6,553 bases of DNA from an uncultured Prevotella sp. (GTDB taxonomy: Bacteria > Bacteroidota > Bacteroidia > Bacteroidales > Bacteroidaceae). The first letter of the stretch is position 1; each line of letters opens with the position of its first letter. Where the stretch lies: positions 1-6,553 of the forward strand of contig CAMUQM010000114.1 of the NCBI GenBank assembly GCA_947095945.1. The letters are read 5' to 3'. The notes beneath the pieces are model-generated. The model was not told where the DNA came from and did no database searches. It saw only the letters and a list, made by a program, of their open reading frames with translations. A program made the translations under genes and the position numbers. This document shows positions 1 to 4,892 of the stretch, one piece after another.

Positions 1-176
1 CTGATGAATTTGCCCATTTCATCGGTCCAGATATGCGTTTGGAGCAGGTTACCTTACATAAGAATGACCAAGTAGCCAAGCTCTTGGAGTATTATATGGG
101 TAAGAACACTATGGAACGTCAGAACTTTATTATTGACAATCTCGTGATTGAAGAGGATTTGCCAGAAGAGCAATGA
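1..176 (+). CDS. parE: DNA topoisomerase IV subunit B, C-terminal end (partial, 5' end outside window)
   Basis: The open frame enters at base 3 (bases 1-2 belong to a split codon) and ends at TGA 174-176, leaving the last 57 residues. The visible text includes EFAHFIGPDMRLEQV, then LLEYYMGKNTMERQNF and a short acidic tail ending LPEEQ. The YMGKNT..RQ.FI segment is the C-terminal part of the TOPRIM/tail region of type IIA topoisomerase B subunits. The ending resembles Bacteroidota ParE more than GyrB, which usually ends in a different RR.FIE-type tail. The enzyme works with ParA/ParC to decatenate daughter chromosomes using ATP. The catalytic GHKL ATPase and most of TOPRIM lie outside the window, so the ParE versus GyrB choice rests on the tail alone. 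No frameshift is visible, and no clear terminator follows the stop. Confidence 0.8.
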   Translation, partial: DEFAHFIGPDMRLEQVTLHKNDQVAKLLEYYMGKNTMERQNFIIDNLVIEEDLPEEQ

Positions 177-189
177 AAGATGTAAAAGA

Positions 190-235
190 GGTTCTCATAA
201 AAAGGATTTTACCATCATCAATTATCCTGAGAACC
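190..235 (+). other. Imperfect stem-loop downstream of parE
   Basis: GGTTCTC at 190-196 pairs with GAGAACC at 229-235. AGGAT at 203-207 pairs with ATCCT at 224-228, leaving a six-base bulge on the left side. It starts 14 bases after the parE stop, which suits a transcript 3' end, but no T-run follows. It is therefore at best a weak or processing-type terminator. Confidence 0.3.
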
Positions 236-247
236 GTTGACAGGGAC

Positions 248-311
248 TTTCAAATCAGTCGACTGATTTTTAAAAACACTCGACTATTTTTTCAAATCAG
301 TCGAGTGTTCT
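248..311. repeat. Three-unit array of TCGA-centred palindromes, 21-bp spacing
   Basis: TCGA occurs at 259-262, 280-283 and 301-304, exactly 21 bp apart. Unit 1 is a perfect 18-bp palindrome, AAATCAGTCGACTGATTT (252-269). Unit 2 contains AACACTCGACT (275-285). Unit 3 contains AAATCAGTCGAGTGTT (294-309). AACACTCGACT and AGTCGAGTGTT (299-309) are perfect inverted copies with a 13-base loop. Units 1 and 3 share the 15-base left flank TTTCAAATCAGTCGA (248-262 and 290-304). The array thus combines two half-site types: AAATCAG-TCGA and AACAC-TCGA. Function is unknown. It could be a multi-site operator upstream of the S41 gene or a genome-wide palindromic repeat family. Confidence 0.75.
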
Positions 312-503
312 GTTAAAGGAGTATAGAGTTCTATCAGAATAATCAGTCTGTACGTTAAGCAATTGTCACAAACACGATATTAAACAAGCAATATCAGTCA
401 ATAAATTCAACGAAATAGAAGGGCAAACGAAGGGACTCAAACGACAGTCTCATGCGTTGTCTTTCAAAGAAAATAGAGTTTCATTAAAATACAATATTAG
501 TCT

Positions 504-2072
504 ATGAAAAGGTATATATATCTTTCACTCCTTTGTTTCTTTAGCTTTTTACCATTGTCAGCACAGCTGAAGAACGACTCACCCTTGCGTAAGTTGCAGT
601 TAGCAGAGATGGCTATTACCAACTTCTATGTGGATTCTGTGAACGAACAGAAGTTGGCGGAGGATGCTATCAGGGGTATGCTTGAGAAGCTCGACCCACA
701 TTCTACCTACACCGATGCAAAAGAGACCAAGGCGATGAACGAACCGCTGCAGGGCGATTTTGAGGGTATTGGCGTGCAGTTCAATATGATTGAAGATACG
801 CTTGTCGTTATCCAGCCCGTTGTCAACGGACCGTCTCAGAAGGTGGGTATCCTTGCTGGCGACCGTATCATCAGTGTCAACGACTCTGCAATCGCAGGTG
901 TTAAGATGGCACGTATCGACATTATGAAACGGCTGCGTGGCAAGAAAGGCACGAAGGTGAAGTTGGGCATCGTGCGCCGTGGTGTGAAAGATGTACTGAC
1001 TTTTATTGTTACACGTGCTAAGATACCTGTTCATACAATCAATGCTTCCTATATGATTCGTCCTAACGTGGGTTATATTCGCATAGAAAGTTTTGGAATG
1101 AAGACCCATGACGAGTTTATGACGGCTGTTGACTCATTGAAGAAGAAAGGAATGAAGACCCTACTTCTCGACCTGCAGGACAATGGTGGCGGCTATCTCC
1201 AGTCTGCCGTCCAGATTTCCAATGAGTTTCTTAAGAACAACGATATGATAGTCTACACTGAAGGACGTCGTTCTCGCCGCCAGAACTTCAAGGCAGTTGG
1301 CAATGGACGTTTGCAGGATGTGAAGGCCTATGTATTGGTGAACGAACTCTCAGCCTCGGCTGCAGAGATTGTTACTGGTGCTATTCAAGATAATGACCGT
1401 GGAACTGTGGTTGGTCGTAGAACCTTTGGTAAGGGACTTGTACAACGTCCACTCGACCTTCCTGATGGTAGTATGATTCGACTGACGATTGCTCATTACT
1501 ATACGCCAAGCGGTCGTTGTATTCAGAAGCCTTACAAGAAAGGCGACCTGAAAGATTATGAAATGGATCTTGATAAACGCCTCAAACATGGCGAATTGAC
1601 AAATCCTGATAGTATTCATTTCTCTGATTCTTTGAAGTATTATACTATCCGTAAACATCGAGTTGTGTATGGTGGCGGAGGTATTATGCCTGATTACTTC
1701 GTTCCACTTGACACTGCAAAGTTTACTCGTTACCATCGTATGCTGTCTACAAAAAGTATTATCATTAATGCATATTTGAAGTATGTCGATGCGAACCGCA
1801 AAGCATTGAAGGCGCAATACAGCTCGTTTGATGCATTCAATAAGGGTTATATGGTACCACAGTCATTGCTCGATGAAATCGTAGCAGAGGGAAAGAAAGA
1901 GAAGGTAGAGCTTAAGGATGCTACAGAATTAAAGAATACACTTCCTAACATCGCTCTACAGTTAAAAGCCCTCACCGCCCGTGACATCTGGGATATGAAC
2001 GAGTATTTCCGTGTATGGAATGCGCAGAGTGACATTGTTAACAAGGCTGTTGAGCTTGCTACGGGTAAATAG
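504..2072 (+). CDS. S41 family C-terminal processing peptidase (CtpA/Prc type), exported
   Basis: This 522-residue serine endoprotease should act in the periplasm or at the outer face of the inner membrane. The family cleaves proteins near their C-termini, often during envelope protein maturation or turnover. Residues 1-20 form a signal peptide (short basic start, hydrophobic core, LSA before Q21), with no lipobox Cys. A helical N-terminal domain covers about 28-80. A PDZ domain (about 85-172) contains GIGVQF and AGDRIISVND. The S41 core (about 180-345) carries LLLDLQDNGGG at 220-230. By spacing to E. coli Tsp, the catalytic residues are Ser285 in SASAAE and Lys310 in TFGKGLVQ, with supporting Asp296 and Gln314. 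All are present, so the enzyme should be active. YYTPSGRCIQ (332-341) and GGGGIMPD (about 390-397) are typical family segments. The roughly 125-residue C-terminal helical tail resembles other Bacteroidota members. The ATG at 504 is favoured because the signal peptide begins there. Natural substrates cannot be read from context. Confidence 0.95.
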   Translation: MKRYIYLSLLCFFSFLPLSAQLKNDSPLRKLQLAEMAITNFYVDSVNEQKLAEDAIRGMLEKLDPHSTYTDAKETKAMNEPLQGDFEGIGVQFNMIEDTLVVIQPVVNGPSQKVGILAGDRIISVNDSAIAGVKMARIDIMKRLRGKKGTKVKLGIVRRGVKDVLTFIVTRAKIPVHTINASYMIRPNVGYIRIESFGMKTHDEFMTAVDSLKKKGMKTLLLDLQDNGGGYLQSAVQISNEFLKNNDMIVYTEGRRSRRQNFKAVGNGRLQDVKAYVLVNELSASAAEIVTGAIQDNDRGTVVGRRTFGKGLVQRPLDLPDGSMIRLTIAHYYTPSGRCIQKPYKKGDLKDYEMDLDKRLKHGELTNPDSIHFSDSLKYYTIRKHRVVYGGGGIMPDYFVPLDTAKFTRYHRMLSTKSIIINAYLKYVDANRKALKAQYSSFDAFNKGYMVPQSLLDEIVAEGKKEKVELKDATELKNTLPNIALQLKALTARDIWDMNEYFRVWNAQSDIVNKAVELATGK

Positions 2073-2150
2073 AAAGGCTGCATCACACTGTCTTTAGAGG
2101 TTTTAGTCAGTTCTATAATATAGCCTTATAGGGCTATTGATATAAGAAAC

Positions 2151-2186
2151 AGGTGCTTAATTGGACTTCCAACTAAGCACCTTTTT
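2151..2186 (+). terminator. Rho-independent terminator of the S41 protease gene
   Basis: AGGTGCTTA (2151-2159) pairs perfectly with TAAGCACCT (2174-2182). After one A/C mismatch the stem continues as TTGG/CCAA (2161-2164 with 2169-2172), closing on a 4-base loop. T2182-T2186 gives the U-tract. The structure lies about 80 bases past the protease stop. Confidence 0.88.
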
Positions 2187-2252
2187 GATTCTATTTGTGC
2201 TTGTTTTCTAATCCGCTTCTTGTTCTATAAGGATTAAATCTTCGCCTCTTTT

Positions 2253-2345
2253 CGAATTACTTTCATGAAAAAAAAATAATTATTTTCACGACAATAAATA
2301 TTTTTCTTCATGAAAAGAAATATTTTTTTTCATGAAAATAATTCG
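2253..2345. repeat. AT-rich array of TTTCATGAAA palindromes forming a long inverted repeat
   Basis: Cores lie at 2261-2270 (TTTCATGAAA), 2284-2293 (degenerate TTTCACGACA), 2306-2315 (CTTCATGAAA) and 2328-2337 (TTTCATGAAA). The CATG/CACG steps are 23, 22 and 22 bp. The outer units are also inverted copies: 2253-2278 pairs with 2321-2345 apart from one mismatch (C2260/A2338) and one bulged A. An inner inverted repeat, AAATATTT at 2296-2303 and 2318-2325, flanks the third core. The array sits between two convergent terminators, so it is unlikely to be an operator for either gene. A structural or nucleoid-protein site, or a dispersed repeat family, fits better. Function unknown. Confidence 0.8.
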
Positions 2346-2440
2346 TAGGAAGTTGTTCACTTAGGGTAAAAAACTTGTGTTAAAGCGGGGTGTTAGTGCG
2401 TTATAGCTATTGAGTTAAGGCTATTGAATGCGGCTATAAA

Positions 2441-2485
2441 ATAAAACCCCATTGCATTGTTCGTTGTGAACAGTTACAATGGAGT
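2441..2485 (-). terminator. Rho-independent terminator of ruvB
   Basis: Read on the - strand just past the ruvB stop, CCATTG (2482-2477) pairs with CAATGG (2454-2449). An inner stem TGTTC/GAACA (2472-2468 with 2462-2458) closes on a 5-base loop, with an asymmetric internal loop between the stems. The exit strand is GGGGTTTTATTTTAT, a good U-rich tract. Confidence 0.75.
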
Positions 2486-2490
2486 ATCTT

Positions 2491-3525
2491 TTAGTCGAAT
2501 AATCCCGGTTGTAGGGAATTGTCTTGGTATGAGTTTCGTCCGAGATGATTGTAGGCAAGCTGTGTTGCCACACGTCCGCGAGGAGTTCGTTTGATAAAAC
2601 CTTCCATAATAAGGAAAGGCTCATAAACCTCCTCCACCGTACCAGAATCCTCACCGATGGCTGTAGCGATGGTTGAAACACCTACTGGTCCGCCACGGAA
2701 CTTATCGATAATGGTCAGTAGAATCTTGTTGTCTATCTCGTCCAAACCATATTTGTCAATGTTCAGTGATTGCAGTGACATCGTCGCTATTTCGGGGGTG
2801 ATAGTACCATTACCCTTCACCTGTGCAAAGTCGCGCACACGGCGGAGTAGGGAATTACAGATACGTGGCGTACCACGTGAACGACGTGCAATCTCGTTTG
2901 CAGCTTCGTCAACGATAGGTACTTTCAACAGTGCAGCCGAACGCTTGATGATGCGTTTCAAAGTCTCTGGGTCATAATACTCTAAGTGTAGATTGATACC
3001 GAATCGGGCACGGAGAGGGGCAGTGAGGAGTCCGCTTCGTGTCGTTGCACCAACGAGTGTGAAAGGGTTGAGGTCTATTTGGATAGACCGTGCAGACGGT
3101 CCCTTATCAATCATAATATCGATACGATAGTCCTCCATCGCAGAGTAAAGATACTCCTCTACGACAGGAGAAAGGCGATGTATTTCGTCAATAAACAATA
3201 CATCGTTAGGCTCTAAAGAGGTGAGGATACCTGCAAGGTCGCCCGGTTTGTCGAGTACAGGACCTGAGGTAATCTTGAAGCCAACACCTAATTCGTTAGC
3301 TATGATATTGCTCAACGTTGTCTTACCCAATCCCGGAGGACCGTGCAAGAGGGTGTGGTCGAGCGGTTCGCCACGGAACTTAGCAGCTTCAACAAAAACG
3401 CTGAGGTTCTCGACAACCTTCTGCTGTCCACTAAAATCATCAAATCTAAGTGGGCGCAGGGCGTTCTCGAAATCCTTCTCAACGGAGTTCAGCCTTTCTT
3501 CATGTATGTCAAAATCTTCTGGCAT
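2491..3525 (-). CDS. ruvB: RuvB, Holliday junction branch-migration ATPase
   Basis: RuvB is the AAA+ motor that forms hexameric rings on DNA and, with RuvA, drives Holliday junction branch migration before RuvC resolution in recombinational repair. With the start at 3525 the protein has 344 residues, normal for the family. In that numbering Walker A GPPGLGKT is at 62-69, Walker B LFIDEIH at 110-116, and sensor 1 GATTRSG at 159-165. The arginine-finger segment PLRARFG is at 170-176 and sensor 2 RGTPRI at 217-222. The C-terminal winged helix includes GGPVGVST (about 278-285) and RTPRGR (about 313-318). All key motifs are intact. The frame extends 16 codons upstream to an ATG at 3573, but that extension (MFISSPTC...) is unlike RuvB N-termini, and MPEDFDIHEERL at 3525 fits. 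There is no Shine-Dalgarno sequence. ruvA and ruvC are not in the window, so ruvB stands alone here, divergent from the YitT-family gene. Confidence 0.97.
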   Translation of the reverse strand: MPEDFDIHEERLNSVEKDFENALRPLRFDDFSGQQKVVENLSVFVEAAKFRGEPLDHTLLHGPPGLGKTTLSNIIANELGVGFKITSGPVLDKPGDLAGILTSLEPNDVLFIDEIHRLSPVVEEYLYSAMEDYRIDIMIDKGPSARSIQIDLNPFTLVGATTRSGLLTAPLRARFGINLHLEYYDPETLKRIIKRSAALLKVPIVDEAANEIARRSRGTPRICNSLLRRVRDFAQVKGNGTITPEIATMSLQSLNIDKYGLDEIDNKILLTIIDKFRGGPVGVSTIATAIGEDSGTVEEVYEPFLIMEGFIKRTPRGRVATQLAYNHLGRNSYQDNSLQPGLFD

Positions 3526-3697
3526 GTTACTAATTTTCTGCAAAAAGATGCAAGTGGGAGAGGATATAAACAATGCTTTTGCACTTCGTTAATATATCCG
3601 TTAAAAGCAATCTTTTATGGACATATATGCTGTGCTTCTCTATGAATTGCCGTATGTGGTTCTTCTTCTATATCCTCAAGGTATATATTATTTTCTG

Positions 3698-3725
3698 CAA
3701 AGGTACTCTATTTTTTCTGTGCAAG
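3698..3725 (-). promoter_or_regulatory. Candidate ruvB promoter (Bacteroidota type)
   Basis: Read on the - strand, the -7 box TACCTTTG (3705-3698) matches TAnnTTTG exactly. CTTG (3725-3722) matches the -33 TTTG in three of four bases, 16 bases upstream. That spacing is at the short end for this class but equals the divergent promoter next to it. Transcription from here would give a ruvB leader of roughly 165 nt. A weaker -7-like TCTTTTTG closer to the gene (about 3541-3548) is an alternative. Confidence 0.55.
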
Positions 3726-3728
3726 TGC

Positions 3729-3756
3729 TTTGTTTCGGAAAATTTATCTAAATTTG
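3729..3756 (+). promoter_or_regulatory. Promoter of the YitT-family gene (Bacteroidota type)
   Basis: TTTG (3729-3732) and TAAATTTG (3749-3756) match the -33 and -7 consensus exactly, 16 bases apart. The box ends 30 bases before the ATG at 3787, giving a short leader of around 20-25 nt without a Shine-Dalgarno sequence. Only 3 bases separate its -33 box from that of the divergent ruvB promoter. Confidence 0.72.
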
Positions 3757-3786
3757 TAGCGTCATTTCACTTATATCCTTAAATGT

Positions 3787-4722
3787 ATGATTAACAAGAT
3801 TAATAAGAAAGTCCTTTATCGGGAAATCTTAGATTATGTAATGATAGCTGTAGGTATGCTGTCCTATGCTATCGGCTGGATGGTTTTTCTACTACCTAAT
3901 CACATCGGTAATGGTGGCGTTGCAGGTCTTGCTTCCATTTTGAATTGGGGACAAGGAATTCCTGTCAGCAACACCTATTTTGTTCTGAACGCAATTCTGT
4001 TAGCCATTGCACTGAAGGTTTTAGGCTTGAAGTTCTGTATCCGTACTATCTACGGCGTTGTGATGTTGACGGTTATCACAAGGGTTATGGGCTTAGTCTT
4101 TCCTCATCCGGGACTCTTACATGGACAACCTTTTATGGCAGCTATTATTGGTGCATCGTTTTGTGGTGTTGGTTTAGCTTTTGGACTGTCTTATAATGGT
4201 AGTTCTGGTGGCTCAGACATCGTTGCAGCGATTGTCAATAAATACCGTGATATCTCTCTTGGACGTGTTATCTTATTAGTGGATATGACTATCGTAACAG
4301 GTAGTTACCTTGTTCTTCATAATTGGGAGCAAGTTATCTATGGCTATGTAAACTTGATTATCACCTCGTTTGTGCTTGATCAGGTTATCAGCTCCAGTCG
4401 TCGTTCGGTGCAGTTCCTTATCATTTCTGAGCGTTATAAAGAGATTTGCGATATGATATCACAGGACCAGCCACATCGTAGTAGTACGATTATCGATGCA
4501 AAGGGTTATTATACTGGTAACAATATAAAGATTGTTATCGTAGTGACTCGCCAGCGCGAGGCATCATACGTTTATCGTATGATTGATGATATCGACCCAG
4601 ATGCTTTCGTAACACAGAGCCAAGTAATGGGTGTGTTTGGTAAGGGATTTGATAAGTTCAAAGTGAAGAAGAAATCTACTAATAAGAATAAGCAGAAAGC
4701 TGTTACGGCTCCTGCTCAATAA
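3787..4722 (+). CDS. YitT family membrane protein (YitT_membrane + DUF2179)
   Basis: This 311-residue polytopic inner-membrane protein matches the YitT family. About six hydrophobic segments are visible, near residues 16-36, 61-80, 84-106, 115-135, 158-178 and 183-203. The family-typical glycine motifs are NGGVAGLASIL (42-52) and YNGSSGGSDI (136-145). Residues about 208-288 form the soluble DUF2179 domain, with KGYYTGNNIKIV (239-250) and a terminal GVFGKGFDKF. A short Lys-rich tail follows (VKKKSTNKNKQK, 293-304), then TAPAQ. The transported or sensed substrate of YitT proteins is not established, so I assign none. The ATG at 3787 suits the promoter. An ATG four bases earlier (3783) runs into a stop after three codons. 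The gene is monocistronic by context: own promoter, strong hairpin 7 bases past the stop, and convergent with the peroxidase gene. Confidence 0.93.
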   Translation: MINKINKKVLYREILDYVMIAVGMLSYAIGWMVFLLPNHIGNGGVAGLASILNWGQGIPVSNTYFVLNAILLAIALKVLGLKFCIRTIYGVVMLTVITRVMGLVFPHPGLLHGQPFMAAIIGASFCGVGLAFGLSYNGSSGGSDIVAAIVNKYRDISLGRVILLVDMTIVTGSYLVLHNWEQVIYGYVNLIITSFVLDQVISSSRRSVQFLIISERYKEICDMISQDQPHRSSTIIDAKGYYTGNNIKIVIVVTRQREASYVYRMIDDIDPDAFVTQSQVMGVFGKGFDKFKVKKKSTNKNKQKAVTAPAQ

Positions 4723-4728
4723 ACGAAA

Positions 4729-4774
4729 CAAAGCTGGCTGATACGTGGATGCGTATCAGCCAGCTTTGCTTTTT
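4729..4774 (+). terminator. Strong rho-independent terminator, probably bidirectional
   Basis: A 17-bp perfect stem pairs 4729-4745 (CAAAGCTGGCTGATACG) with 4752-4768, with a 6-base loop TGGATG. T4770-T4774 follows on the + strand for the YitT gene. On the - strand the exit sequence is TTTCGTTTATTG, U-rich enough to stop read-through from the peroxidase gene, which has no other clear terminator. Confidence 0.93.
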
Positions 4775-4779
4775 GATAA

Positions 4780-4887
4780 TTAGGCTTATTAGGCTTATTA
4801 GCCTTATTAGGGTCATTAGCTCAATAAGGCTAATTGTTTTATTAGGCTAATAAGCCCCATTAGTCCAATAAGGCTAATAGCTCTAGT
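4780..4887. repeat. Degenerate 9-bp tandem repeat, about 12 units
   Basis: From 4780 the sequence divides into 9-mers with phase kept throughout: TTAGGCTTA, TTAGGCTTA, TTAGCCTTA, TTAGGGTCA, TTAGCTCAA, TAAGGCTAA, TTGTTTTAT, TAGGCTAAT, AAGCCCCAT, TAGTCCAAT, AAGGCTAAT, AGCTCTAGT. The first two are identical and the rest increasingly diverged. Units are near-palindromic (TTA-GGC-TAA), so many alternative hairpins are possible: TTAGCCTTATT (4798-4808) with AATAAGGCTAA (4823-4833), and GGCTTATTAGCC (4792-4803) with GGCTAATAAGCC (4845-4856), both perfect. It lies between convergent genes and outside any reading frame. Function unknown. Confidence 0.82.
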
Positions 4888-4892
4888 AGTTT

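Larger units (their letters stand above)
177..503. other. Intergenic spacer between parE and the S41 protease
   Basis: I see no coding frame with credible content in these 327 bases. The spacer holds a weak imperfect stem at 190-235, the three-unit 21-bp palindrome array at 248-311, and looser copies of the half-site core ATCAGTC at 342-348 and 393-399. No exact TAnnTTTG -7 element is present on the + strand, so the promoter of the downstream protease gene is not identified. The start at 504 is preceded by an A/T-rich leader without a Shine-Dalgarno sequence, as is common in Bacteroidota. Confidence 0.6.
2073..2490. other. Convergent intergenic region between the S41 protease and ruvB
   Basis: No gene is evident in these 418 bases. 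The gap holds the terminator of each flanking gene (2151-2186 for +, 2441-2485 for -) and, between them, an AT-rich palindrome array (2253-2345). Smaller structures are ATAGCC/GGCTAT at 2120-2125 and 2132-2137, TTATAGC/GCTATAA at 2401-2407 and 2433-2439, and the octamer GCTATTGA at 2133, 2406 and 2420. No convincing promoter is present on either strand. Confidence 0.65.

Noticed and set aside
457..481. Possible promoter for the S41 gene (TTG at 457-459, TAGAGTTT at 474-481)
   Set aside because: The spacing is only 14 bases and the -7 box lacks the TTTG ending and has an extra base, so it is not distinguishable from chance.
600..1109. Long - strand frame inside the S41 protease gene
   Set aside because: It is antisense to conserved protease domains. 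The frame is a by-product of the real gene's codon use, as are the other antisense frames in the S41, ruvB, YitT and peroxidase genes.
3526..3573. In-frame 16-codon N-terminal extension of ruvB to an ATG at 3573
   Set aside because: The extra residues (MFISSPTCIF...) do not resemble RuvB. The ATG at 3525 gives a normal 344-residue protein beginning MPEDFDI.
3573..3782. 69-codon + strand open frame between ruvB and the YitT gene
   Set aside because: It overlaps both divergent promoters and has a composition typical of AT-rich noncoding DNA (many Phe, Leu and Cys). No family is recognised and there is no promoter for it.
4780..4887. CRISPR array
   Set aside because: Units are 9 bp with no spacers, and no cas genes are nearby.
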